Origin: Chlamydiota bacterium
GTDB lineage: Bacteria > Chlamydiota > Chlamydiia > Chlamydiales > JAJFMK01
Assembly: GCA_021772215.1 (NCBI GenBank)
Contig: JAJFMK010000306.1
Coordinates: 1-13,509 of the forward strand
Reading direction: 5' to 3'
Length of the DNA: 13,509 bases
Each line of letters opens with the position of its first letter. Within the stretch, counting starts at the first letter, position 1. This document shows positions 5,581 to 12,745 of this stretch, in pieces. The notes beneath the pieces were generated by a model that worked only from the letters and a program-made list of their open reading frames with translations, had not been told where the DNA came from and ran no database searches. Made by a program: the position numbers and the translations under genes.

Positions 5581-6767
5581 CGCTTCATGAAAGAGTTATA
5601 CTTTTGGCAGAGAGGAACAGAAGTGGTGACAAGAATGCCACCATCCTCGATTCTATCTTCGTCGCCTAAAACAACCTCTTTTGGGTGGAGGAGGGTAGCC
5701 CATTTCTCCGCTAACACTTCGGCGGTATAGCCACGCACCCAAGGCTTCGCCTCTTTAGCTAGATGGAGGTAATAGCCATAATTTTGATAGACGTCCAACA
5801 GAGCCTCTTTCACATCTTCTAAAGTGGGGTTCCATTGGCAACCAATGCGACCTCCAAGCTCTTGGTAGATGGCGGGAACCTGCTGCTCGCTTGGGACGAC
5901 CCGCACATAGCCGCTCTGACAAATTTCAATCTGTGCGCTATTGTTTGTGATAATGGCAGGCATCCCAACGGCTAACGCCTCTCTAGGGGTGATCGAAAAC
6001 CCCTCACCGGAGGAGACATTTACCAGGCAGTTACCAGAGAGGAAGAACTTTTGATACCTCTCCTGATCCATGTTTCCATAGTGGAAGATGATATTCTTTT
6101 TCGCATCGAGATTGTACTTTAATCTAATCTTCTCTGCATACGCGTCGCTGGAGTCGCGCGCTTGGATCTTCAACAGCAGATCCTTTGAGTCCCCAAAGGC
6201 CTCGATAAAGGCACGAATCAAAAGCTCATGGTTCTTTCTGGGATGGTGGAGACCTCCCGAAGCGATAAAGACAAAAGGCCTCTTTTTAACCACCTGCACA
6301 TCGAGATCTATCCAGTCCTCCAAAAAGGAGCCGATCGGTAAAACAAAGATCGGCGTCGTCACACCACTCTTCTTATAAACATCGACAAGAAACTGATTGG
6401 GTACTGTGATGAAGTCAAACTGTTCATTGAACCTCTGGACCCAAGCTATCGGAATCCTTGATGCCTCAAAGACCGAGTGGATGCAGACAATCTTTTTTGG
6501 CTGCGTCGTCTCGGGAAGCTTATAGGGAAATCTCAAAGAGGTAAGCAGGATCACATTATCCTGGTAATCCCCGCGGCCAATTTCATATTCCGAGTCGCTG
6601 ATGAGGTAGTGATTGATATCCGAGGTAAGATACTTATCGAGCCAGAGGGCCAACTTATTCAGCGAGCAGACAGGATCATCTGAGCCTAAAATAACGACAC
6701 CTCTATCAGAAGCTCCCAAAGGTGCCAGGAGAAAAAGAGGGAGAATAAAAGATAAGACCCAAGTCAA
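5577..6767 (-). CDS. GT4-type glycosyltransferase with N-terminal hydrophobic segment
   Basis: This is a GT-B fold retaining glycosyltransferase of family 4, which moves a sugar from a nucleotide-sugar to an acceptor that cannot be told here. The C-terminal donor domain shows FIASGGLHHPRKNHELLIRAF, then the EX7E signature EGFSITPRE (Glu255 and Glu263 from this start) followed by ALAVGMPAIIT. The N-terminal domain begins GVVILGSDDP, a Rossmann strand. The first 20 residues (TWVLSFILPLFLLAPLGAS) look like a signal peptide or membrane anchor without a basic N-region, unusual for a GT4 enzyme. No ATG is available: I chose TTG at 6765-6767 because GGAG lies six bases upstream. TTG 6788 (403 residues) has no ribosome site, and a further TTG, just after the hydrophobic stretch, would remove it. 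Its stop overlaps that of the convergent 118-residue gene. Confidence 0.85.
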   Translation of the reverse strand: MTWVLSFILPLFLLAPLGASDRGVVILGSDDPVCSLNKLALWLDKYLTSDINHYLISDSEYEIGRGDYQDNVILLTSLRFPYKLPETTQPKKIVCIHSVFEASRIPIAWVQRFNEQFDFITVPNQFLVDVYKKSGVTTPIFVLPIGSFLEDWIDLDVQVVKKRPFVFIASGGLHHPRKNHELLIRAFIEAFGDSKDLLLKIQARDSSDAYAEKIRLKYNLDAKKNIIFHYGNMDQERYQKFFLSGNCLVNVSSGEGFSITPREALAVGMPAIITNNSAQIEICQSGYVRVVPSEQQVPAIYQELGGRIGCQWNPTLEDVKEALLDVYQNYGYYLHLAKEAKPWVRGYTAEVLAEKWATLLHPKEVVLGDEDRIEDGGILVTTSVPLCQKYNSFMKR

Positions 6768-6856
6768 GATAGTCTCCAGTAGCAACAAACTTTGATATCA
6801 TGCCACAAGATAAGATAGGCTTGCAAGGGAAGAGATCTTGATCTAAAGTACGCTTT
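6768..6856. promoter_or_regulatory. Divergent intergenic region, glycosyltransferase / small secreted protein
   Basis: The short spacer holds TTGCAA (6821-6826) and TAAAGT (6844-6849) with a 17-bp spacer, a fair plus-strand promoter whose start site would fall almost on the ATG at 6857. A perfect small inverted repeat, AGATC-TT-GATCT (6833-6844), sits between the two boxes and may simply be chance. No convincing minus-strand promoter was found. The ATG at 6857 lacks a ribosome site. Confidence 0.25.
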
Positions 6857-7039
6857 ATGAACAGATTCACCCCCCTTTTCCTTATTTTTGCCGCCCTCTC
6901 TGCAGACCTCTCAGAGAAGCAGATCGAAGAGAGCCGCCAAAGAGATGAGCAGTGGCAAGAGAGCCGTCAAGAAGATAGACGTCAAGATGAGCGGCGTCAA
7001 GAGCGCCTTCGCGAAGAGAGACGACGAGAGAACAGGTGA
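6857..7039 (+). CDS. Small putative secreted Arg/Glu/Gln-rich protein
   Basis: This 60-residue frame begins with a convincing signal peptide (MNRFTPLFLIFAALSA, cleavage likely after Ala16) followed by about 44 residues that are almost entirely Arg, Glu, Gln, Asp and Ser, with an irregular repeat of the type SRQ-ED-RRQ-E-R. The mature part should be a single highly charged helix. No family is recognised. The stop codon overlaps the GTG start of the MFS transporter (GTGA, 7036-7039), so the frame is probably translated and coupled to it. It could be a small periplasmic partner of the transporter, or a leader frame whose translation opens the transporter start. There is no clear ribosome site and the upstream promoter is weak. 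Confidence 0.5.
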   Translation: MNRFTPLFLIFAALSADLSEKQIEESRQRDEQWQESRQEDRRQDERRQERLREERRRENR

Positions 7040-8160
7040 GACAGCCTCACCTCTTTTTTGCCTCGCTGCTGCAAGGAGCAAGCTTCTTAATCTATCCGGC
7101 AAGCGCTGAACTTTTAGCCGACCCCTCACTCTTTGGCCTAACTTCTGAAGCTTACGGCTCCCTCTTTATTCCGATGCTAATATCCGCACTTTTAAGCGCC
7201 CTCTATGCTGGACAGCTGGAGACCCTTTTTGGGCTTAAAGGAGTCTACCTTCTAGGAAACCTCTGCAACGCCCTTTCACTCCTTGTGTTTTCTCTTAGTG
7301 CTCTCTCACTGAATATCTGCCCTCTTATCATCTCTACCACACTGCTCGGGCTTGGCTATGGCGCCATCACAAGCGTGGCCACCCCCTATATGGGCCTGCT
7401 CTATCCCAAAACAGCTCATCTAGCTGTCATGGTGATCTTTACCCTCTTTATTTTGGGAGCTACCCTCTGTCCCCTCTATGTTTATGCTCTCTATAGAGGC
7501 GGCTACTGGTGGGTAGCCCCCCTTCTTTTGAGCTCTGCCTTCGCAGGAGTTCTCTTGGTGGGCTCTATCTCTTTAGAAAAAGGCCGACAGCGCCTCTTAA
7601 AAGCGCAGCTGCTCCCAAAAGGGGGACTTCCCTTTGTTATAGCGATGTTTCTCTATGGACTGACAAGCACAGTCTACAGCAACTGGATCATCATCTACCT
7701 TGTCCAAGAGAAGGGTCAAAAGCCGGCTGTCGCTTCCTTAGCGCTCACTCTCTTTTGGGGTGCGATCCTGTTTGGAAGGCTATTTACCATCTGGCTAAAA
7801 GCGGCCATTAATTTCAAACTTCTCTTCCGCCTCTCTCCTTATCTCGTCGCACTTAGCTTGATCTTACTTCCGCTTGCCGGCTCCACATACTCGATTCTTG
7901 CCCTCACAACTTTCGCTGGCCTCGCCTTTTCGACGATTTTTCCCTTCATCTTTAGCTATGGAAATGCACGTTGCCAAGGCCAAGAGGTGGCAATATCGGG
8001 GGCGATTACAGCCGCCTTTATCTTAGGTTTCGGAGTAGCGGCGTTTGGCGTCGGTTATATAGATGAGCAGCTGAGCCTATCTTTGGGCCAGATCTTTGCT
8101 CTGAGCAGCATCTTCGCAGTTTTTATGGGAGGCGCCGCCTACAGCTGCAGCTCGCGATAG
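7036..8160 (+). CDS. Major facilitator superfamily transporter
   Basis: The 374-residue protein has about twelve hydrophobic segments (roughly 6-27, 36-60, 69-92, 95-122, 128-153, 156-178, 197-223, 233-255, 265-283, 285-310, 318-343 and 348-370), with a hydrophilic central loop at about 179-196. This is the 6+6 plan of the major facilitator superfamily in the inner membrane. Small residues and Gly motifs such as LLGLGYGAITSVATPYMG in segment 4 and FWGAILFGR in segment 8 are in keeping with the family. The substrate cannot be told. The GTG start overlaps the stop of the preceding small secreted protein by the four bases GTGA, so the two are probably coupled; the only ribosome-like sequence is GAGAG upstream. 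The 3' end overlaps the convergent oligopeptidase by 22 bp, leaving no room for a separate terminator. Confidence 0.85.
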   Translation: MRQPHLFFASLLQGASFLIYPASAELLADPSLFGLTSEAYGSLFIPMLISALLSALYAGQLETLFGLKGVYLLGNLCNALSLLVFSLSALSLNICPLIISTTLLGLGYGAITSVATPYMGLLYPKTAHLAVMVIFTLFILGATLCPLYVYALYRGGYWWVAPLLLSSAFAGVLLVGSISLEKGRQRLLKAQLLPKGGLPFVIAMFLYGLTSTVYSNWIIIYLVQEKGQKPAVASLALTLFWGAILFGRLFTIWLKAAINFKLLFRLSPYLVALSLILLPLAGSTYSILALTTFAGLAFSTIFPFIFSYGNARCQGQEVAISGAITAAFILGFGVAAFGVGYIDEQLSLSLGQIFALSSIFAVFMGGAAYSCSSR

Positions 8161-10160
8161 AGGAAGGTGAGAATCTCTCGGCACTCCTCAAGTTCACCCT
8201 CAAAGGAACCGCCGCGCCCATGGCCGCGATTTTTGTAGACACGCAAAAGGAGCGGATCGGCGTCACTCTTTGCCTCCTTGACTCGAGCAGCAAACTTATA
8301 ACTATGGAGGGGAACCACACGATCATCATTATCTGCTGTGGTGATAAAGAGGGAGGGGTAGTCTTGACCTAACTTCACATTGTGATAGGGAGAATGCTCC
8401 AACAAAAACTGCTGATGTATAGGATCTTCAGGATCACCATACTCGGGGATCCAGGCCCAACCGACTGTGTAGAGATGAAAACGCATTAGATCAAAGACGC
8501 CAACCTGTGGGATCGCTGCTTTGAAGAGGTCGGGCCGCTGAACAACAGTTCCTCCCACAAGGAGTCCCCCATTGCTACGCCCATGGATTGCAAGCCTCGT
8601 CTGATCGGTGTAGCCCTCATCAATGAGCCACTCGGCAGCGGCGATAAAGTCGTTAAAACTGTTTTTCTTCTTCTCTTTTGTCCCCTCGCGGTGCCAGGCC
8701 TCGCCATACTCACCGCCCCCGCGGACATTAACCGTGACGTAGACCCCGCCCATCTCGAGCCAGACCATTACTAAAGGGTCAAAGTGGGGAAGAATAGGCG
8801 TCTTAAACCCGCCATAGCCATACATCACTGTGGGATGGCTGCCATCTAGCTCAATACCTTCACGATGGGTGATGAAGAGCGGCACCTCTGTCCCATCTTC
8901 GCTTTTGACGAAGTGGCGCGTTGTGACAAATTTCTCTGTTTTAGACTGCTCCTCAGGATAGAAGAGCCACGACTCATCATTTTCTGCGTCGTAGGCGTGG
9001 ACCTGCATCGGCGTCGTCATATCGGTGTAGGGATAGAAGAGGATGTTGTTCTCATACGATCCCGATAGGTTGAGCCCTTGAGCAGGAGCTGCCACAGTAC
9101 CAAGTCCCGGCAGTGCAAGCGATCGGTCTAACTGCCCTTCATAGTTAAAGAGCTTCAAAGTCGAAATGGCCCCATCGAGGTAGCCGATGGCGATATAGTC
9201 TTTCATCAATGTAGCCGCTTCAATAGAGGCCTTCGTTTCCGCGATTAATTCGATCCAATTTTCTCGCCCCGGCGCATCAAAATCGATCGAGATAAGGCGT
9301 CCCATGGGAGCGGAGTCATTGGTGTGGTAGATCGCTCGCCCTTCCATAAATCCGATCAGATAGAAAAAGCTTTCAGTTGGTTCGATAAGCCTCTTTGTTT
9401 CGTTCGTCTCAAGATCGAAGAGGAAGGTTTCGTGAAGCTCTGTTTGACTATCTAAAATCGAGTAGTAGATCTGCCCATCAAAGAGAGAAAAGCCGCCAAT
9501 CATCTTTCGCTTGGCATCCTTAAAGCGTATGATCTCCTCCTTCTCCCCTTCCAAGGGCTGATAATAGAGAACATGATCCTCATTGGAGGAGTCTAGAAAA
9601 TAGAGCCCTTTGAATTCATGATCCCAAAAGGGCTGCGTGAAGGCGATCCCCTTTAAAGATACCGGCAGAAGTTCTTTTGACTGCAGATCCATCACCTGCC
9701 ACACCTCTTGGTCAGATCCCGACTCTGATTGACCGAAGGCGACTAGGCTCTCATCGGGACTGAAGAGATGGCCCGTAATATTGTGTCCCTTTAAGCGGGG
9801 AATCTCTGAAAAGTCTAATAATCTTTGTCTCCACCCCTCTTGATCTCTCTTATAGACCACAGAGGTCGAGTCCTCTAGGCTGCGATAGGTGTAGTAGAGG
9901 TTACCTCCCTGGATATAGGGGATTCCTAGATGAGGCTGATCCATATGGGACTCTAGCCTCTCCTCGATCTCCTCTTCCATCGGATCTTCGGCAAAATAGG
10001 CGTTCGTTTGTGCCTCTTGTGCCTCAACCCAGTTGATTACCTCTTCAGACTCCATCTCCTCTAGCCAGCGATAGGGATCTTCGAAGGCAATAGGCTGCAA
10101 GGGAGCCGTTGAGAGAGAAAGAGATATGACAGAAAATAAAATATATAGTAGATAACTCAT
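8139..10160 (-). CDS. Secreted prolyl oligopeptidase (family S9A)
   Basis: This serine peptidase should cut short peptides after proline. The C-terminal alpha/beta-hydrolase domain (about 410-673) has the nucleophile Ser529 in GRSNGGLLVGG, the acid in ADNDDRVVPLHS (Asp612 or Asp613) and His647 in RGHGRGGS, and carries MYGYGGF and NVRGGGEYGEAWH, both S9A signatures. The N-terminal part (about 75-400) is the beta-propeller that filters substrates by size, and DPYRWLEEM (residues 28-36) is the typical family start. Residues 1-18 (MSYLLYILFSVISLSLST) form a signal peptide, so the enzyme probably acts in the periplasm or outside. The 673 residues are normal length. The ribosome site is weak (TAGG). 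The start lies 10 bp from an inverted repeat shared with the divergent DUF5676-like gene. The stop is 22 bp inside the end of the MFS gene. Confidence 0.95.
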   Translation of the reverse strand: MSYLLYILFSVISLSLSTAPLQPIAFEDPYRWLEEMESEEVINWVEAQEAQTNAYFAEDPMEEEIEERLESHMDQPHLGIPYIQGGNLYYTYRSLEDSTSVVYKRDQEGWRQRLLDFSEIPRLKGHNITGHLFSPDESLVAFGQSESGSDQEVWQVMDLQSKELLPVSLKGIAFTQPFWDHEFKGLYFLDSSNEDHVLYYQPLEGEKEEIIRFKDAKRKMIGGFSLFDGQIYYSILDSQTELHETFLFDLETNETKRLIEPTESFFYLIGFMEGRAIYHTNDSAPMGRLISIDFDAPGRENWIELIAETKASIEAATLMKDYIAIGYLDGAISTLKLFNYEGQLDRSLALPGLGTVAAPAQGLNLSGSYENNILFYPYTDMTTPMQVHAYDAENDESWLFYPEEQSKTEKFVTTRHFVKSEDGTEVPLFITHREGIELDGSHPTVMYGYGGFKTPILPHFDPLVMVWLEMGGVYVTVNVRGGGEYGEAWHREGTKEKKKNSFNDFIAAAEWLIDEGYTDQTRLAIHGRSNGGLLVGGTVVQRPDLFKAAIPQVGVFDLMRFHLYTVGWAWIPEYGDPEDPIHQQFLLEHSPYHNVKLGQDYPSLFITTADNDDRVVPLHSYKFAARVKEAKSDADPLLLRVYKNRGHGRGGSFEGELEECREILTFLYRELQL

Positions 10161-10170
10161 ATAAACCTAT

Positions 10171-10195
10171 TGTGGTAAGCAACTATTTTACCACA
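10171..10195. promoter_or_regulatory. Perfect 8-bp inverted repeat over divergent promoters (putative operator)
   Basis: TGTGGTAA (10171-10178) and TTACCACA (10188-10195) are exact inverted copies separated by nine bases. The repeat overlaps a possible minus-strand -10 box for the oligopeptidase gene (TAAAAT, 10190-10185) and a possible plus-strand -35 box for the DUF5676-like gene (TTTACC, 10187-10192). This is the placement expected of an operator for a dimeric regulator. The sequence does not match CIRCE or another box I know. A hairpin in the oligopeptidase leader is the alternative. Confidence 0.45.
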
Positions 10196-10216
10196 GAAAC
10201 ATGAGATTTTTATAAA
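10187..10216 (+). promoter_or_regulatory. Candidate promoter for the DUF5676-like gene
   Basis: TTTACC (10187-10192) and TATAAA (10211-10216) are 18 bp apart, a moderate match to the housekeeping consensus, giving a leader of about 45 bases before the ATG at 10269. The leader is very AT-rich and includes a second small perfect palindrome, TTTAAC-TT-GTTAAA (10240-10253), immediately before the ribosome site AAAGGAG (10256-10262). Its role, if any, is unknown. Confidence 0.35.
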
Positions 10217-10268
10217 GATTACTTAAAAAAGCTAAAAACTTTAACTTGTTAAATTAAAGGAGTTTAAA

Positions 10269-10553
10269 ATGAATAGATTAGCTGTTAACCCATTTGGTCT
10301 AGCCATCGGTGTCACCTCGGTCATTATGTATGTCATAGGACTCATTCTGATGCAGATTCTTGGCCAAGAGAGCACTGTTTACGTCTTTAACAGCATGATG
10401 CAAGGGATCGACACGACATCGATCGTCCGTATGGATATGCCAGTTGGACAGATCATCTTCGGACTGATCAGCACCTTCCTTGTCGGCTGGATCACCGGTT
10501 CAATTATCGCTGCCTTATACAACAGCTTCTGCTCTAAAGAGCAGCAGCATTAA
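10269..10553 (+). CDS. DUF5676-like two-TM membrane protein
   Basis: The 94-residue product begins MNRLAVNPFGLAIGVTS, has a first membrane segment at about 9-32 and a second at about 60-86, ending with a GWITGSIIAALYNSFC segment. The pattern of an N-terminal FGLA-G helix, a middle VFNSMMQGIDT stretch and a final helix finishing in LYN resembles the DUF5676 family of small membrane proteins of unknown function; this is recognition by pattern, not a search. The start has a good ribosome site (AAAGGAG, six-base spacing). The gene diverges from the oligopeptidase across an inverted repeat, and its TAA (10551-10553) overlaps the stop of the convergent dehydrogenase gene. Confidence 0.75.
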   Translation: MNRLAVNPFGLAIGVTSVIMYVIGLILMQILGQESTVYVFNSMMQGIDTTSIVRMDMPVGQIIFGLISTFLVGWITGSIIAALYNSFCSKEQQH

Positions 10554-11275
10554 AAAGTCAGTGACTGGCCTCCATCGACAGCGATCACTTCGCCTGTGAT
10601 CCAGGAGGCGTCGCTAGAGACTAAGAAGAGGGCTAGGCGCGCATGATCTTCAGGCAACCCTGCCCTCTTTAAAGGAATGGCATCGAGCTGAGCTGTCATA
10701 TCATCCCCCTCATACGGCGTCCATCCCGGAGCGATCGCATTGACGCGAATTCCCTTAGCGCCAAGCTCCAAAGCAGCGCACTTCGTCAACATATCCAAAG
10801 CTGCTTTGCTGCTACAGAATGCTATACGGTTGTTATAGGGCTTTTGACCTGTAATCGATGAGATATTGATAACCGCTCCACCTTCTTTCATCTCTTGAGC
10901 GGCCAACTGAATGAGGTAAAATGGCGTGACAGTACCCACCTGAAGAAGATTTGAAAACGCCTCTGGTTTTAGATCAAAAACTGCGCTGCTGTTATAACCT
11001 GAGGCGTTGTTGATTAAAATATCAACGCCGCCCAAAAAGCCATTTGCCTCATCAAAAAAGCGCTTCACCCCATCAGCCGAAGAGAAGTCAGCATGATAAG
11101 CGGCAGCTTTTCGACCCATAGCTTGAAGAGTCTCCACAACCTCCAAAGCGCCCTGCTTATCAGAGCGATAGCTAATCACAACATCAGCCCCCTCCTCTCC
11201 AAAAAGAAGAGCTATTGCTCGACCAATGCTGCGGTTCGCCCCAGTAACGATCGCTCTATTACCCTCTAGCTTCAT
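10550..11275 (-). CDS. Short-chain dehydrogenase/reductase-fold protein lacking catalytic Tyr
   Basis: This is a classical SDR Rossmann fold of 241 residues. The cofactor motif TGANRSIG is at 11-18, the NNAS motif at 89-92, Ser140 ends INISS, and Asn197-like features are followed by NAIAPGW, VSSDASWITGEV and VDGGQSLT near the end, as in FabG-type enzymes. The YxxxK active-site motif reads FCSSK: the tyrosine is Phe153 (codon TTC) while Lys157 stays. That should abolish or strongly change reductase chemistry. The start ATG at 11275 is favoured by the strong ribosome site GGAGGTGG and gives the usual family length. An in-frame ATG at 11341, overlapping the previous stop as ATGA, would add a hydrophobic leader (MKYLWTILILFSQLC). 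It is the last gene of the minus-strand operon, and its stop overlaps that of the DUF5676-like gene. Confidence 0.88.
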   Translation of the reverse strand: MKLEGNRAIVTGANRSIGRAIALLFGEEGADVVISYRSDKQGALEVVETLQAMGRKAAAYHADFSSADGVKRFFDEANGFLGGVDILINNASGYNSSAVFDLKPEAFSNLLQVGTVTPFYLIQLAAQEMKEGGAVINISSITGQKPYNNRIAFCSSKAALDMLTKCAALELGAKGIRVNAIAPGWTPYEGDDMTAQLDAIPLKRAGLPEDHARLALFLVSSDASWITGEVIAVDGGQSLTF

Positions 11276-11337
11276 ATTTCCACCTCCATCGGTTGCACAC
11301 AGTTGAGAAAAAAGAATTAAAATGGTCCATAAGTATT

Positions 11338-12069
11338 TCATTTTTTCGCCAAAATCCCAAGAAATTTTATTGTTAGTGTAGGGGGAAGGTGGTTGAGAAG
11401 CTTTGCCAAAACTAAGTAGAACTTGGAGGGGTAATCCCTCGCTTTTCCCTTTTTTGCGACCCAGATCATCCTCTTAGCCATTTTTTGCGGTGACATTGTG
11501 AAGGGCAACTTTCCTACATGCCCTGGTGTATCTACCGGCCCCGAAAAAATAGTGACAAACTTTAGTTTTTTTTGAATGTGTGTCAAACGAAGAGCATCAA
11601 AGGCTTTTGATATCGCTGCTTTGGAAGCTGCGTAGGCCACGCCCCCTGGCGGGGCAAAGATGGCGTTAACTGAAGATGTGACAACAAAGGTGGCACCACC
11701 AGCTTTCGTTACAGGCTCGAGCCACTGTTCAACAAAGGATAAAACAGCTGAATAGTTCACAGAAAACATCTGATCGTGATGATTCAGATCAAGTTTTTCA
11801 AGTGACTCCAAGGCAGCTTGTCCCGTAAGTCCAGCATTGAGGTAGAAGGTGTTTGGAATTTTGCCCTCTTCTATAAGTAGCGATGTGACCTTTTGAATAC
11901 TCTCTTTGCAAGAGACATCACACGGATAGAGATGAAGATTAGGGTGGCTTGGAAGTTTTGAGAGATCTCTTGAAATCGCGATCACCTCGTCACCTCTTTC
12001 CAATAGCTCTTCTACCAAAGCGCGACCAATACCCGAAGAAGCGCCTGTGATTAATGATCTAGAGAGCAT
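11338..12069 (-). CDS. Short-chain dehydrogenase/reductase (active-site motifs intact)
   Basis: This is a 243-residue classical SDR oxidoreductase, probably NADP(H)-using and cytosolic. Visible motifs are TGASSGIG (8-15), the DVS acidic turn at 51-53, YLNAG (76-80), Ser133 in VTSSVNA, and Tyr146-Lys150 in YAASKAA, so the Ser-Tyr-Lys triad is complete. The C-terminal part with SGPVDTPGHVGKLPF and the basic end (KGKARDYPSKFY) resembles the sepiapterin-reductase or DltE-like SDR group more than FabG. The substrate cannot be told. The ATG overlaps the end of the CPBP protease gene by 11 bp, and the stop TGA overlaps an in-frame ATG of the following SDR, so translation is likely coupled in an operon. 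It shares only fold-level similarity with the neighbour, so a recent duplication is unlikely. Confidence 0.93.
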   Translation of the reverse strand: MLSRSLITGASSGIGRALVEELLERGDEVIAISRDLSKLPSHPNLHLYPCDVSCKESIQKVTSLLIEEGKIPNTFYLNAGLTGQAALESLEKLDLNHHDQMFSVNYSAVLSFVEQWLEPVTKAGGATFVVTSSVNAIFAPPGGVAYAASKAAISKAFDALRLTHIQKKLKFVTIFSGPVDTPGHVGKLPFTMSPQKMAKRMIWVAKKGKARDYPSKFYLVLAKLLNHLPPTLTIKFLGILAKK

Positions 12070-12745
12070 GTAGCACCAAGTCCGCCATGAAGTGGGCTAC
12101 CATCGCTGCCCAGATGCTTTGTGACCAGTAGAGCCAGCCCAAAGCTAGCCCTGCAATCCCATTCAAAAATAGAACTCTCGTAATTGAAGTGGCGTCTGGA
12201 GTCATAATCTCAAAGAGCGCGGGAAGGTGCGCCATCCCAAAAAGTAGAGCGGCAATTGAAGTTGCTACCCAGAGGTTGAGTGGACGATAACTGGGAAAGA
12301 GCTTGGAAAGGGGCCAGTAGAGTAAAGAGAGCAAAAAGAGCCTTAAGGCGATCTCCTCATTGATCGACCCATAGAGCGATCCTAAGGCACCGGCCCACCA
12401 GGGGGGAGCCTGTTTGTCAATCGCTGCCCCTCCAAAGAGGCCCCAATCAAGAAGAAGAATCAAGCCACCAAGCAAGATCCCTATAACAAATCCTAGTCGA
12501 ATTCCCGATAGCGAAAAGGGCTTTAGATCCGTCTTCGCAATGATTAATGAGCAGAGCCATAAGATAATGCCAAAAAAGATCGCCTTCTGCAGGGTCTGCA
12601 ATAGGACCGATTGCCAGAGCGGCTGATCTGCCGGCATCACTCCCAAATAGAAGAGATAGGGCGTGATGGCAAGCGCCCCCAAGATCGAAAGTAGCCAAAG
12701 AAGAGGATAACTTCTTTGGTTAAGAGAGTCGGTAAACAAAGCCAT
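12059..12745 (-). CDS. CPBP family intramembrane metalloprotease
   Basis: The 228-residue polytopic membrane protein carries the three CPBP (CAAX protease/Abi) motifs: motif 1 NEEIALR (Glu130-Glu131 and Arg135 from this start), motif 2 FGMAH (His173) and motif 3 HFMAD (His208, Asp212). The intact Glu/His set implies a working metal site. Members cleave membrane-near peptides or act in bacteriocin self-immunity; the substrate here is unknown. Hydrophobic segments begin at about residue 14 (PLLWLLSILGALAITPYLFYLG). I chose the ATG at 12745 because the longest frame (ATG 12799) would overlap the upstream hydrolase by 80 bp without a ribosome site; the chosen start still overlaps it by 26 bp. The stop is 11 bp inside the following SDR gene. 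Confidence 0.87.
   Translation of the reverse strand: MALFTDSLNQRSYPLLWLLSILGALAITPYLFYLGVMPADQPLWQSVLLQTLQKAIFFGIILWLCSLIIAKTDLKPFSLSGIRLGFVIGILLGGLILLLDWGLFGGAAIDKQAPPWWAGALGSLYGSINEEIALRLFLLSLLYWPLSKLFPSYRPLNLWVATSIAALLFGMAHLPALFEIMTPDATSITRVLFLNGIAGLALGWLYWSQSIWAAMVAHFMADLVLHAL

Noticed and set aside
6833..6844. Perfect small inverted repeat AGATC-TT-GATCT in the spacer before the small secreted gene
   Set aside because: Five-base arms are common by chance and no second copy was seen in the window. It is noted in the region entry only.
8583..9068. Two plus-strand frames (63 and 67 codons) opposite the prolyl oligopeptidase
   Set aside because: They lie opposite conserved S9A catalytic-domain sequence, lack ribosome sites and show no domain, so they are shadows.
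10529..10544. Hairpin CTGCTC-TAAA-GAGCAG at the end of the DUF5676-like gene
   Set aside because: There is no T run after it on either strand, so it does not qualify as an intrinsic terminator, and it lies within coding sequence.
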